In this document: piece by piece, positions 32,825-41,833 of the stretch | How the letters are laid out: every line of letters begins with the position of its first letter | Numbering within the stretch: the stretch's first letter is position 1 | NCBI GenBank assembly: GCA_963675565.2 | Contig: CAXXYD010000002.1 | Location: 806,001 to 870,000 of the forward strand | DNA length: 64,000 nt | DNA from: JARRKU01 sp963675565 | GTDB lineage: Bacteria > Desulfobacterota > Desulfobacteria > Desulfobacterales > Desulfosarcinaceae | Direction of reading: 5' to 3' | The notes under the pieces: generated by a model | Seen by the model: only the letters and a program-made list of their open reading frames with translations | Databases searched by the model: none | Told to the model about the DNA's origin: nothing | Made by a program: the position numbers and the translations under genes

Positions 32825-33811
32825 TTACGTTCTGTTGACTTCGATGGGATTAAGGGATCGGAAATCCGCGGTCCCGGCACCGGCGTTCTGGGCCAGGGCC
32901 AGATAGGGCAAATCATCCGATGCTTTTCCCAGCAGCGTTGCGCCGGCAGCGTCCACGGCCACCGGGTCGGTGCCGGCGATGATCGTACGGGTGTCCTTCA
33001 AATCGTCCAAAGATCCGCCGGTGGGCCCGTTGGCCATCATGGCCCGGGTGCCGTCCAGGATCACCAGGGAAGGTTTGATCATCATGGCCAATTCGGCGAT
33101 AATGGCATGGATCCGCTGGTGAAAGAGATTGCGGCGGCCGCCCAGCAGACCGTACCAATTTTTGAGGGTCATCGAGGCACCGCTGCGGTGGTGATCCTTA
33201 ACCGGTGCCAGGCCGATCAATTTATCCGCCATGACCAGCGGCGATCCGAGAACCGGCCATTGCCGAATCAATTGACCGCCTTCCAGAGAATATGTTTGGA
33301 ATTGATCCGGACCGGGCAAAATCACCCGGGCTCCGGAATCACGGGCAGCCGGACCGATGCCGGTGAGTTCAAAGCAGCTGGTCGGATCATTGATGGGGTT
33401 GTCCGTCACCATGACGCGTCCGGCACCGGCTTCTTTGCACAGCTTGACCACGGCCGAGACCATTTCGGGATGTGTGGTGGCCCCCAAAGCGGGCGGCGAG
33501 GCAAAAGCGGCGTTGACTTTCAGCAGCACGCGATCACCGGGCTGGATGAACGCCGTCATCCGCCCCAGCGCATTCAACACCGCTTCGACGCCGGCAGTCC
33601 GGTCGAATCCGCGGGCAACAGCAATTTGCGGCGTCCTGCCGGGGGAAGAGAAAACGGGCAAGACGAGATCGCGCCTTTGGGGCCCCCGGACCCGCGGGCC
33701 CAGGCGGTCCCAGAAGGTCAACCCCAATGCGCCGGTTGCCGCCGCCATGAAGAATACTCTGGCCACCCGGCGCGCAAAGGCGCGTCGACCTATAGAATCA
33801 TTGGGTGCCAT
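32825..33811 (-). CDS. DUF362-domain protein with Tat-like signal
   Basis: A 328-aa protein. The N-terminus (IGRRAFARRVARVFFMAAAT) looks like a twin-arginine signal. The DUF362 core follows with AVLNALGRMTAFIQPGDRVL (~70), KVNAAFASPPALGATTHPEM (~90), VMVTDNPINDPTSCFELTGI (~120), the conserved VKDHHRSGASMTLKNWYGLL (~205) and ILDGTRAMMANGPTGG (~255). Many DUF362 proteins also carry a ferredoxin domain; this one does not, and the neighbouring polyferredoxin may supply it. The ATG at 33811 overlaps the end of the preceding gene by 14 bases. The reaction is unknown. Confidence 0.87.
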   Translation of the reverse strand: MAPNDSIGRRAFARRVARVFFMAAATGALGLTFWDRLGPRVRGPQRRDLVLPVFSSPGRTPQIAVARGFDRTAGVEAVLNALGRMTAFIQPGDRVLLKVNAAFASPPALGATTHPEMVSAVVKLCKEAGAGRVMVTDNPINDPTSCFELTGIGPAARDSGARVILPGPDQFQTYSLEGGQLIRQWPVLGSPLVMADKLIGLAPVKDHHRSGASMTLKNWYGLLGGRRNLFHQRIHAIIAELAMMIKPSLVILDGTRAMMANGPTGGSLDDLKDTRTIIAGTDPVAVDAAGATLLGKASDDLPYLALAQNAGAGTADFRSLNPIEVNRT

Positions 33812-34802
33812 GGTTTTTTCCCCCGACGGCTTGACGCAACCCGGCGGCCAGCGCCAGCCCGAAATCAAGATGGGTGGCTTCGTGCACGCCGTACAGATAG
33901 TCTCCCCGGGCTGCTGCAATTTCGAAGTTGTCCAGGATGGTGACAATGCCGACCGGCTCCGGTGAAGCCACCTTTTCGCCGCCATATTCCGCCCAGTAGC
34001 GCAAAAATGCGCCGGCCCGCTCTTTCGCCTGGCCGGGAGACGCACATGGGGCGATAAACGCAATGGCCTGGTGCTCTCCATCGGCATAGGTTGCGGTGAA
34101 TACCCAGTTCAGGGACTCAATTCCGAAGGCACTGCGCGACACCAGGGCCACGCTGTTGGCAACGCGCCAGTCCGGCGGGAACAGACCCGGCACAACCAGG
34201 GGCATCGATTGGACCGGCCGGGATGCAATAAACGCCAGGGCAAGATCTTTCATCGCAGCCTGCATGTCCGGGGCCTTTTCCCCTGAAATGATCTCCACAT
34301 AATAGGGGCCGTGGACAAAAAAAAGGCCGTTCGAGGCCAAATAGGCATAGGGAGTGATGTCCAGAGAAACGGTATCCTGCCGGCGCTGGCTGCTGAACAC
34401 GGAAAAGGCATTGCGGTGCCCCTCCATGGCATATACATAGCGCTCCATCCAGCGATCCGCATCTCCGGCCAGGGCAAAACGGCGACTTTCCAGGGTTTGG
34501 AATCCGGCATCCAGATAGAGCTCGGCCTTGCCGTCGATTTTATCGGAGAGGGTTTCGGCGGTGTATATTTCAGGCGGTGAAAGACCCGCCAGGCCGATGA
34601 CCCGATCTTCCGGCTGCGCGGCTTCAACGTCTTCGCCGGCCAGTTGCCGGCCGGGCTGTTCCCTCCAGTCAAGGGGATCGAACCTTGCCTGGAGATAACC
34701 CAAAATGATGGCGATAAAAGCCAGCATCCCCATGACACAGACCACGACCCTGTGCTCCCGGCGAGATGGCCGGCTTGGCTGTGACATTGATTTTATCGGC
34801 AT
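33798..34802 (-). CDS. DUF6599-like exported or anchored protein, 334 aa
   Basis: After a short basic start there is one membrane segment (VVVCVMGMLAFIAIILGYL, ~17-35), then a large soluble domain that is probably periplasmic. Notable parts are YTAETLSDKIDGKAELYLDA (~82), MERYVYAMEGHRNAFSVFSS (~120), LASNGLFFVHGPYYVEIISG (~152) and GFLRYWAEYGG-like text near the end. The pattern fits DUF6599, a family I associate with this DUF362/polyferredoxin neighbourhood. That family assignment is from memory. The ATG at 34802 is chosen because the longer start at 34868 adds 22 residues without a signal. It is the first gene of the operon. Confidence 0.72.
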   Translation of the reverse strand: MPIKSMSQPSRPSRREHRVVVCVMGMLAFIAIILGYLQARFDPLDWREQPGRQLAGEDVEAAQPEDRVIGLAGLSPPEIYTAETLSDKIDGKAELYLDAGFQTLESRRFALAGDADRWMERYVYAMEGHRNAFSVFSSQRRQDTVSLDITPYAYLASNGLFFVHGPYYVEIISGEKAPDMQAAMKDLALAFIASRPVQSMPLVVPGLFPPDWRVANSVALVSRSAFGIESLNWVFTATYADGEHQAIAFIAPCASPGQAKERAGAFLRYWAEYGGEKVASPEPVGIVTILDNFEIAAARGDYLYGVHEATHLDFGLALAAGLRQAVGGKNHGTQ

Positions 34803-35037
34803 ATCGATGAACCCGGATGCATATTCAACCGCCCATGGCGGGCAAAGCGTGAAGGCCCCGTCATCCATTCCGGGGCTCGGGTAAAAGCAGTTTAAAATAT
34901 ATTTGCCGTATTGTCTACCGTAGGGGTATTACCGCAGTGACCAGCCCGGCAGGGCGCGGCGGCCCGGGATATGGGAACCCCGCTGAGCCCTTCTGCGGCC
35001 CGATCGGTGATCCGGATGGGAAAGTCGGGCGGGCGCT

Positions 35038-36003
35038 CTATTTAGGGTGGCTGGCAAACAGACAGGAGACCCGATTACGGCCGGATTGCTTGGACAAGTA
35101 CATGGCCTTGTCGGCCCGCTGAACGAAAACGGCCACTTTTTCCTGGGGAACGTACTCGGTAACGCCGATACTGATGGTGATGGTAACCGAGGAATTATGG
35201 CCTGCGGGCAGATATTTTCCCTCTTCCACGGCCGAGCGGATACGCTCTGCCACCGTGGCGGCTTCGTCGCCTTCGGTTTCGGGCAAAATCACGGTGAACT
35301 CCTCTCCCCCGTAACGGTAGGCCGAATCCATTTTACGCAAGCAGGATTTAATCACCTGCCCAAGGCCCACCAGCACTTTGTCCCCTTCCAGGTGGCCGTA
35401 ACTGTCGTTATACTCCTTGAATTGATCGATATCCAGCAGCAGCAGGCTCAGCGGCCGCTGGTAGCGTGAAGTGCGGTCAATCTCCGCTCTGATCTGGTTG
35501 TAAAAATACCGGGAATTGTAAAGCTTGGTCAGCCCATCGGTAATACTGAGCCGCTTGAGCTTGTCCAGCATGTGGATGCGCTCCTGGGTCAGACGTCGCT
35601 CCTTCAGCACACGGCGCAGGCGCAACAACAGCTCCTCGAAACGCACCGGCTTGAAGACGAAATCGCTGGCGCCCTTGCTGATGGCCTCTTCGTAGGAATA
35701 GTCGCCGCTGTACCCCGTCATCACGATGACATCGATATCAAAGTTCTTTTTGATGCGGTCCGTCAGTTCCAGACCGTCCATGCCGGGCAGCATGATATCG
35801 GTGATGACCACATCGATATTGCCTTCATCGAGCTTTTCCAGCGCCTCTTCGGCACTCATTGCCGTGGAGGCCACATACCCCGACATGTCCACAAACTCAT
35901 TCATGGACTCACGAATGGCAACATCATCATCGACGATGAGGACATGCGCTTCCAACATCGATTGAGGCTCGCTTTTTTCGGTTAACGCTTTATCGGTTGA
36001 CAC
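35038..36003 (-). CDS. Response regulator with GGDEF domain (diguanylate cyclase)
   Basis: A 321-aa protein. The receiver domain (~15-130) has the acidic pocket VLIVDDDVAIRESM, the phosphorylated Asp in VVITDIMLPGMDGLELTDRI (~60) and the conserved Lys in VFKPVRFEELLLRL (~115). A short linker is followed by the GGDEF domain, with LSITDGLTKLYNSRYFYNQI (~150) and the active-site variant YRYGGEEFTVILPETE (~240), a fully catalytic GGEEF. The protein makes c-di-GMP when phosphorylated by a kinase that is not adjacent. No I-site (RxxD) is obvious just before GGEEF. A stand-alone gene with no operon partner. Confidence 0.93.
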   Translation of the reverse strand: MSTDKALTEKSEPQSMLEAHVLIVDDDVAIRESMNEFVDMSGYVASTAMSAEEALEKLDEGNIDVVITDIMLPGMDGLELTDRIKKNFDIDVIVMTGYSGDYSYEEAISKGASDFVFKPVRFEELLLRLRRVLKERRLTQERIHMLDKLKRLSITDGLTKLYNSRYFYNQIRAEIDRTSRYQRPLSLLLLDIDQFKEYNDSYGHLEGDKVLVGLGQVIKSCLRKMDSAYRYGGEEFTVILPETEGDEAATVAERIRSAVEEGKYLPAGHNSSVTITISIGVTEYVPQEKVAVFVQRADKAMYLSKQSGRNRVSCLFASHPK

Positions 36004-36221
36004 TTTTCAAAACAATCTGATAGTAAAGTAAATTTCTTTAGTTATAGGGGGTTATATCCCCTTGCAGGCGTTAAGTCAACCGGCTTTTGACCGTCGGTAT
36101 CAAGGCCCCATGCCATTAAAGGTTTTTTTGTGATAGGCTGCTGGCCGGAACATCGTTGAAGCGGCCGTCAATCTTTCGGGCCCAACGAGATGCCCGAATA
36201 ATCTTCATATTGTGACAACCC

Positions 36222-38018
36222 ATGAAACACATTCGAAATTTCAGTATAATCGCCCATATCGACCACGGCAAATCCACCTTGTCGGATCGCATGATCCAGG
36301 CCACCAATATCGTCGCCGAGCGTGATTTTAAAGATCAAATCCTGGACAGCATGGATATTGAACGCGAACGCGGCATCACCATCAAGAGCCAAACCGTGTG
36401 CCTGCCCTATACCGCATCCGATGGGATAACCTATCACCTGAACCTCATCGATACACCGGGCCACGTCGACTTCACGTATGAAGTGTCCAGAGCCCTGGCC
36501 TCGTGCGAGGGCGCCCTGCTGCTCATCGATGCCAGCCAGGGGGTGGAGGCCCAGACCCTGGCCAATTTCCTTCTGGCCATGGAGCATGACCTTGAAATCA
36601 TTCCGGTGATCAACAAAATCGACCTGCCCTCGGCCGATGTTGAACGGGTCAAGCAACAAATCGAGGAAGATCTGGGCCTGGACCCCGAAACCGCCATACT
36701 GGCCTCGGCCAAGGAAGGCACCGGAATCCATGACGTCATGGAGGCCGTGGTTAAACTGTTGCCGCCGCCCGAAGGCGATCCGGATGCGCCTTTGAGCGCA
36801 TTGATTTTCGATTCCCATTACGATCCGTTTCGCGGCACCGTGGTCCATTTCCGGGTGGTGGATGGCCGCATAAAAGCCCGCGACCGCATCCGCTTCATGT
36901 CCAACAATGCCGTGTACCGTGTCGAAGAAGTGGGCCTTTTCCAGATTGTGCGCCATCCCCGGAAAGAGTTGAGCGCCGGCCAGGTAGGTTACATGATTGC
37001 CGGTATCAAGACCGTCAGCGATACCCGTTGCGGCGACACCATCACACTGGATGATCGTCCCTGCGCCAAGGCGGTGCCGGGCTTCAAGGATGCCAAGCCG
37101 GTGGTTTTCGCCTCCATCTATCCGGTGGCGGCGGATGACTACGAAGAGCTGGTGGTCGCCCTGGAAAAACTCAAGCTCAACGATGCCTCGCTGATTTACG
37201 AAAAGGACACATCGGCGGCCCTGGGTTTTGGCTTTCGCTGCGGGTTTCTGGGCCTGCTGCACCTGGAGGTCGTTCAGGAGCGCCTGGAGCGCGAGTACGA
37301 CCAGTCGATCATCTTGACGGTGCCGTCGGTCCAGTACAAGCTGATCCTCAATGACGGCGAAGAGATGATCATCGACAACCCGGCGCTATACCCCGACCCC
37401 ACCGGGATTGCCGAAGCCCTGGAGCCCTTTATCCGCGCCAGCATCATCATACCGGATCGATATATGGGGGCGGTGATGAAGCTTTGCCTGGACCGGCGGG
37501 GCATCAATAAAAATTACCAGTACCTGACCAGCAACCGGCTGGAAATGATCTTTGAACTGCCCTTGTCGGAAGTCATCTTCGATTTCTATGACAAACTTAA
37601 AAGCGTCACCCAGGGATACGGATCCTTCGACTATGAGATTATCGAATACCGCACCACCCAGCTGGTCAAACTCGATATCCTGATCAATGGCGAGCGGGTG
37701 GACGCCTTGTCCCAACTGGTCCATGAGGAACGGGCCTACATGCGGGCGCGGGTGGGATGTGACAAACTCAAGGATGAGATCCCCCGGCAGCAGTTCAAAA
37801 TAGCGATCCAGGGTGCGGTGGGAGGAAAAATCATCTCCCGCTCAACGGTCAATGCCTACCGCAAGGACGTAACCGCAAAATGTTACGGCGGTGACATCAG
37901 CCGCAAGCGAAAGCTTCTGGAAAAGCAAAAGAAGGGCAAGAAACGCATGAAAATGGTGGGCAAGGTCATGCTGCCCCAGTCCGCCTTCCTTGCGGTGCTC
38001 AAAACGGATTCGGACTAA
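36222..38018 (+). CDS. lepA: Elongation factor 4 (LepA)
   Basis: A 598-aa translational GTPase that back-translocates stalled ribosomes. G1 is IIAHIDHGKSTLSDRMI (~9), G3 is LNLIDTPGHVDFTYEVSRAL (~75), G4 is PVINKIDLPSADVERV (~127) and G5 is LASAKEGTGI (~165). The LepA-specific C-terminal domain ends with GGDISRKRKLLEKQKKGKKR and MVGKVMLPQSAFLAVLK, diagnostic for this family. Full length and intact. The 218-base gap upstream contains its promoter and no other gene. Confidence 0.98.
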   Translation: MKHIRNFSIIAHIDHGKSTLSDRMIQATNIVAERDFKDQILDSMDIERERGITIKSQTVCLPYTASDGITYHLNLIDTPGHVDFTYEVSRALASCEGALLLIDASQGVEAQTLANFLLAMEHDLEIIPVINKIDLPSADVERVKQQIEEDLGLDPETAILASAKEGTGIHDVMEAVVKLLPPPEGDPDAPLSALIFDSHYDPFRGTVVHFRVVDGRIKARDRIRFMSNNAVYRVEEVGLFQIVRHPRKELSAGQVGYMIAGIKTVSDTRCGDTITLDDRPCAKAVPGFKDAKPVVFASIYPVAADDYEELVVALEKLKLNDASLIYEKDTSAALGFGFRCGFLGLLHLEVVQERLEREYDQSIILTVPSVQYKLILNDGEEMIIDNPALYPDPTGIAEALEPFIRASIIIPDRYMGAVMKLCLDRRGINKNYQYLTSNRLEMIFELPLSEVIFDFYDKLKSVTQGYGSFDYEIIEYRTTQLVKLDILINGERVDALSQLVHEERAYMRARVGCDKLKDEIPRQQFKIAIQGAVGGKIISRSTVNAYRKDVTAKCYGGDISRKRKLLEKQKKGKKRMKMVGKVMLPQSAFLAVLKTDSD

Positions 38019-38042
38019 AAGACGGGGGGACGCGGAGATGCT

Positions 38043-38080
38043 GGGGACGTATATCAGGTTATAACCTGATATACGTCCCC
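38043..38080. repeat. GGGGACGTA palindrome, copy 2
   Basis: A 38-base perfect palindrome with 19-base arms and no loop, starting GGGGACGTATATCAGG. Its outer 20 bases are identical to those of the copy at 18993-19058, which has an extra internal segment. TCCCCGAAC repeats follow at about 38076 and 38093. It lies between lepA and the leuC-type gene. Confidence 0.9.
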
Positions 38081-38134
38081 GAACGACCTACGTCCCCGAA
38101 CACGGACGCGGATTCCTAATTTACAGGAGACAAT

Positions 38135-39421
38135 ATGGGAAAAACCATCGCTGAAAAAATTTTCGACACCCATCTGGCCGACCGCCCCACGCCCGATACC
38201 TGCGTGATCCGGCTCGATGCGGTCTTTTGTCATGAAATCACCACGCCGGTGGCCATCAACGATCTGGTGGCCAGGGGAAAAGATCGCGTCTTCGACCCGG
38301 ACAAAATAAAAGCCGTTATCGATCATGTCTCACCCGCCAAAGACGGTAAAACAGCCGCCCAGGGGAAAATCCTCAGGGAATGGGCCCGGCGGCACAAGAT
38401 CAAAGACTTTTTCGATATCGGCCGAAATGGTGTCTGTCATGCCATTTTCCCGGAGAAGGGATTTGCGCGCCCAGGCTTCACCATCATCATGGGAGACTCG
38501 CACACCTGTACCCACGGCGCTTTCGGCGCATTTGCGGCCGGTGTGGGCACCACGGACCTGGAGGTGGGCATTTTAAAGGGGGTATGCGCCTTTCGATACC
38601 CGTCCACCATAAAAATCACCATCCAGGGTACGCTTCGGCCCGGTGTTTACGCCAAAGATGTAATCCTTGCGGTCATCGGACAGATCGGCGTCAACGGCGC
38701 AACGGATAAGGTGGTGGAATTTGCCGGCCCGGTGGTAGACGCCATGTCCATGGAATCACGCATGACCTTGTGCAATATGGCCGTGGAGGCCGGTGCCACA
38801 AGCGGCATTTGCGCCCCCGACCAAACCACCGTGGACTATCTGTGGCCGTTTATTCAAAACGAATTTGACACGCCCCGGTCCGCACTGGAAAACTACAGCC
38901 GATATTGCGCCGACCCGGATGCGCACTATGCCCGGAGCATCACCCTGGATGTCTCCGAACTGTCCCCTCAGGTCACTTTCGGATTCAAACCGGATCAGGT
39001 CAAAACCGTACTGGAAATGGAAGGCACCCCCGTGGACCAGATTTATATCGGTTCATGCACCAACGGCCGTATCGAAGACCTGCGCATTGCTGCCAGGGTC
39101 CTTGAGGGCCGGAAAATCAGCGACCGGGTCCGCGCCATCGTGTCACCGGCTACATCACAGGTCTACGCCCGGGCGCTGGCGGAAGGCATCATCCAAACCT
39201 TCATGGAGGCCGGGTTTTGTGTGACCAATCCAACCTGCGGCGCCTGCCTCGGAATGAGCAACGGCGTTCTGGCAGACGGTGAGGTCTGTGCGTCCACCAC
39301 CAATCGCAATTTCAACGGCCGTATGGGCAAAGGCGGCATGGTGCACCTGATGAGCCCGGCCACGGCCGCGGAGACATCTATTTCGGGAGCCATTACCAAT
39401 TCAGTGCTTTATAAAGGATAA
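38135..39421 (+). CDS. leuC: 3-isopropylmalate dehydratase / homoaconitase family, large subunit
   Basis: A 428-aa aconitase-superfamily subunit. The 4Fe-4S ligands are visible in IYIGSCTNGRIEDLRIAAR (~305) and NPTCGACLGMSNGVLADGE (~365). Other family marks are PATPDTCVIRLD near the start, MGDSHTCTHGAFGAFAAGVG (~118) and NRNFNGRMGKGGMVHLMSPA (~390), the substrate-binding loop. The length is that of the compact HACN/LeuC type of anaerobes and archaea rather than the 466-aa E. coli form. AGGAGA lies 7 bases before the ATG. Four bases separate it from the small subunit. Isopropylmalate in leucine synthesis is the default substrate; a related 2-methylmalate or homocitrate role cannot be excluded. 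Confidence 0.93.
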   Translation: MGKTIAEKIFDTHLADRPTPDTCVIRLDAVFCHEITTPVAINDLVARGKDRVFDPDKIKAVIDHVSPAKDGKTAAQGKILREWARRHKIKDFFDIGRNGVCHAIFPEKGFARPGFTIIMGDSHTCTHGAFGAFAAGVGTTDLEVGILKGVCAFRYPSTIKITIQGTLRPGVYAKDVILAVIGQIGVNGATDKVVEFAGPVVDAMSMESRMTLCNMAVEAGATSGICAPDQTTVDYLWPFIQNEFDTPRSALENYSRYCADPDAHYARSITLDVSELSPQVTFGFKPDQVKTVLEMEGTPVDQIYIGSCTNGRIEDLRIAARVLEGRKISDRVRAIVSPATSQVYARALAEGIIQTFMEAGFCVTNPTCGACLGMSNGVLADGEVCASTTNRNFNGRMGKGGMVHLMSPATAAETSISGAITNSVLYKG

Positions 39422-39425
39422 CACC

Positions 39426-39950
39426 ATGAAGGCATTTAACGGCAAAGTACTTTTTCTGGACCGCGACGATATCAATACCGACGAAATCATTCCCGCCCGA
39501 TATTTGACGGAAATTTCCAAGGAGGCCCTAAAGCCGCACCTGCTCGAAGATCTCAGCCTCGAAGAGTTTGATCCAAAAACGGATATCTCCGGAAAACGGG
39601 CGGTCGTCACCCGGGCCAACTTTGGCTGCGGCTCCAGCCGCGAACACGCCCCCTGGGCGTTGGAGATGAACGGCATTCATGTCGTGATCGCCCAGAGTTT
39701 TGCCCGTATCTTTCGCCAGAACATGTTCAATTGCGGCATGATCGCAGTGGAACTGCCGCCTGAGACCATCAACCTCATATTTCAGCAATTCGGCGGCGAG
39801 GAGACCGAAGTTCAAACGGACTTTGACAACAATAAAATGACCTTCCGGTCCGGAACCCAGGTGGAGATCATTCCCTTTTCCGTAACCGACTTCGACCGCA
39901 AACTGGTCCAGGCCGGCGGGTGGGTGGATTATGCGGACCAGCATTATTAA
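39426..39950 (+). CDS. leuD: 3-isopropylmalate dehydratase family, small subunit
   Basis: A 174-aa swivelling domain that completes the active site of the large subunit encoded just before. Motifs are VLFLDRDDINTDEIIPARYL (~8-28), VVTRANFGCGSSREHAPWAL (~60, GSSREHA is the substrate loop) and VVIAQSFARIFRQNMFNCGM (~86). The size agrees with the short LeuD of the anaerobic type. The ATG follows the leuC stop by 4 bases, so the two are co-translated. No regulator or other leucine gene adjoins it in this window. Confidence 0.93.
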   Translation: MKAFNGKVLFLDRDDINTDEIIPARYLTEISKEALKPHLLEDLSLEEFDPKTDISGKRAVVTRANFGCGSSREHAPWALEMNGIHVVIAQSFARIFRQNMFNCGMIAVELPPETINLIFQQFGGEETEVQTDFDNNKMTFRSGTQVEIIPFSVTDFDRKLVQAGGWVDYADQHY

Positions 39951-39986
39951 ACAGCCATTCCAGCGCCAACCGGAGCCAATGGATAT

Positions 39987-40811
39987 GTGCAAAAGCGGCG
40001 TCTTATGCATTCATTGCGCCTGGTAAAAATCCGCCAATGGTTTTCGGCTTACTGCGCCGGCTTCTGCCGCAGGGACGTTTCAGGCCGCTACCATTTTGAA
40101 TTAAAAAGACGCCACAGCATCCGGGTTTGCGCCCAGATGCGCGTGCTTGCCGATCAGCTTGGGCTTTCAGCCGCAGAAATTGAAACCGCCCAGGTTATCG
40201 GCCTCTTGCACGATATCGGCCGATTTGAACAATATCAGCGATATCGGACATTCAATGACCTGCGCTCGGAGGACCACGCTGTTTTAGGTGTGGCGCTGAT
40301 CCAAAGGCAGGCTTTGCTCGCCGAATATGAGAGCGCTTTGCAGCGGACCATGGCATGCGCCATCACCCATCACAACAAATCGGCGCTGCCCGCCGGCCTT
40401 CAGGATGCCGAACGCTTCTGGTGCCGGTTGATCCGTGACGGAGACAAGCTGGACATCTACCGCGTGGCCCTGAGCCAGCAACGCGCATTGACCGGCGGTG
40501 ACACCTGTATCGATCTGTACCGGGACCTGCCGAATGATGCCAAAGTAACGGACAGGGTATATGAATGCATTATGGCCGGGGGCATTGCAGATTTCAGGGA
40601 CCTGGTGTATCTCAACGACCTCAAGCTGATGCAAATGGGATGGGTCTTTGACCTGAATTTCCGGCCTTCATTTGAAAGGGTCCGGCGCCGCAGGTATCTC
40701 CAGGGTATTTATGCTTCCATGGCCTACGATCGGCGAATCGAAAGAGCATACCGCCATATTCTGGCCTATCTTGAAAAACAATTGGAAAAAACGGAAGAGG
40801 ATCAGATGTGA
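39987..40811 (+). CDS. HD-domain phosphohydrolase, 274 aa
   Basis: HD-superfamily metal-dependent phosphohydrolase. The H...HD...D pattern is seen in HSIRVCAQMRVLADQLGLS (~47), AQVIGLLHDIGRFEQYQRYR (~76, HD pair) and, further on, ACAITHHNKSALPAGL (~132) and RLIRDGDKLDIYRVAL (~153). These enzymes act on nucleotides or signalling molecules, and the exact substrate cannot be told. The GTG at 39987 is used; an ATG at 40005 is an alternative without a better ribosome site. It ends about 25 bases before the convergent CpxP-like gene. Confidence 0.85.
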   Translation: MQKRRLMHSLRLVKIRQWFSAYCAGFCRRDVSGRYHFELKRRHSIRVCAQMRVLADQLGLSAAEIETAQVIGLLHDIGRFEQYQRYRTFNDLRSEDHAVLGVALIQRQALLAEYESALQRTMACAITHHNKSALPAGLQDAERFWCRLIRDGDKLDIYRVALSQQRALTGGDTCIDLYRDLPNDAKVTDRVYECIMAGGIADFRDLVYLNDLKLMQMGWVFDLNFRPSFERVRRRRYLQGIYASMAYDRRIERAYRHILAYLEKQLEKTEEDQM

Positions 40812-40835
40812 TGGTGCAGCCTGAAAAAAAATGGT

Positions 40836-41267
40836 CTATTGTCTTCTCGGCCTTCGTTTGCCGCCGCCGGAACGGTGGATTTCGATCAGTTGTTGAAAAC
40901 GGTCGTGGCCGATGATTTTACGAACTTCAATGACAAAGGCGAATCTTTCGTCAGCCAGTTCCGAACGGGCTTTTTCGAGCTTCCGGTTCTGGGCCCGGAT
41001 GGCCCCTTCATCGATCTTGCGCCGCTCCATGAGATTTTCAAGTTCGAACTGTTCGGCCTCTACGCGGCTTTTTTTCTGGATCAATTTGCGGCGTGAATTC
41101 CGATAGGCGTCTTCAAGCCGTTGTTTCTCACCAGATGTCAGATTCAATTCCTGAACCACCCGCGATGAATGCCACCAGCGACCGGAAGGTGCGTCCTGGG
41201 CAATGGCTGTCGCCGTCGACAACACCACGCCGAAGAATATCAACGCGCCGCAAACTCTTTTCAGCAT
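40836..41267 (-). CDS. CpxP/Spy/ZraP-like periplasmic protein
   Basis: A 143-aa protein with a signal peptide (MLKRVCGALIFFGVVLSTATA, cleavage near AIA-QD). The mature part is helical, with LTSGEKQRLEDAYRNSRRKL (~50) and a second LxxxQ-like segment (VRKIIGHDRFQQLIEIHRSG, ~115), which fits the LTxxQ family of periplasmic stress chaperones and metal sensors. The ATG at 41267 has AGAGGT 7 bases upstream. It is the third gene of an operon with an ECF sigma and an anti-sigma factor, so it is probably a sensor or target of that envelope-stress system. Confidence 0.82.
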   Translation of the reverse strand: MLKRVCGALIFFGVVLSTATAIAQDAPSGRWWHSSRVVQELNLTSGEKQRLEDAYRNSRRKLIQKKSRVEAEQFELENLMERRKIDEGAIRAQNRKLEKARSELADERFAFVIEVRKIIGHDRFQQLIEIHRSGGGKRRPRRQ

Positions 41268-41296
41268 AACGTTACCTCTTAAATGACCAGTCAATC

Positions 41297-41833
41297 TCAG
41301 CCTATGGGCTCACTCTCCCCTGCCGTCTCATCTATAGACGGTACGATCCAATCAATCAAGTCTTCGGACAAATCGGTGATATCGGTATCGTTCATCATGG
41401 CCAATTCCTGATAGCCGTCGGGAAGCGCATCCATCACCAATTCGTCGATTTGGGCCATCAATTGTTGGTCGGCTTCAATGGATTGCGCCACATCAGGCGA
41501 CGTTGGCCCCGGGGCATCAAAAAACCTGGGCCACCAAACGGTAAAGAAGAACACCAGCAAGCCCGCCAGGCCCACCGCCATGGCGGATTTGAATTGCCAG
41601 CGGGGACCGAATGGGCGCTGTTCAGGCAGGCGGAAAGTTCCGGAAGAAGCCGGCGCCAGAGACTTGGCCATTTGTCCCATCTGCGTGTAACGCCGGGCCA
41701 GATGCCGGGCCTGGTTCTGACAACGGGGGCAGGAATCCAGGTGCGCTCTGACCTCAACGCCGAGATCATTAGGATCCACCAGCGTACAGAGCAAATCATC
41801 GTACGTCAAATGGATATCTTGGCTCTGGTTCAT
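41297..41833 (-). CDS. Anti-sigma factor with zinc-finger domain
   Basis: A 178-aa membrane protein. The N-terminal cytoplasmic part contains HLDSCPRCQNQARHLARR (~30), the H-x3-C-x2-C motif of zinc-binding anti-sigma domains. One membrane span is at about 83-103 (AMAVGLAGLLVFFFTVWW). The periplasmic tail is acidic (MNDTDITDLSEDLIDW). It would hold the ECF sigma factor encoded just upstream until an envelope signal arrives. Its start overlaps the sigma gene stop by 4 bases (ATGA), typical for such pairs. Confidence 0.87.
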   Translation of the reverse strand: MNQSQDIHLTYDDLLCTLVDPNDLGVEVRAHLDSCPRCQNQARHLARRYTQMGQMAKSLAPASSGTFRLPEQRPFGPRWQFKSAMAVGLAGLLVFFFTVWWPRFFDAPGPTSPDVAQSIEADQQLMAQIDELVMDALPDGYQELAMMNDTDITDLSEDLIDWIVPSIDETAGESEPIG

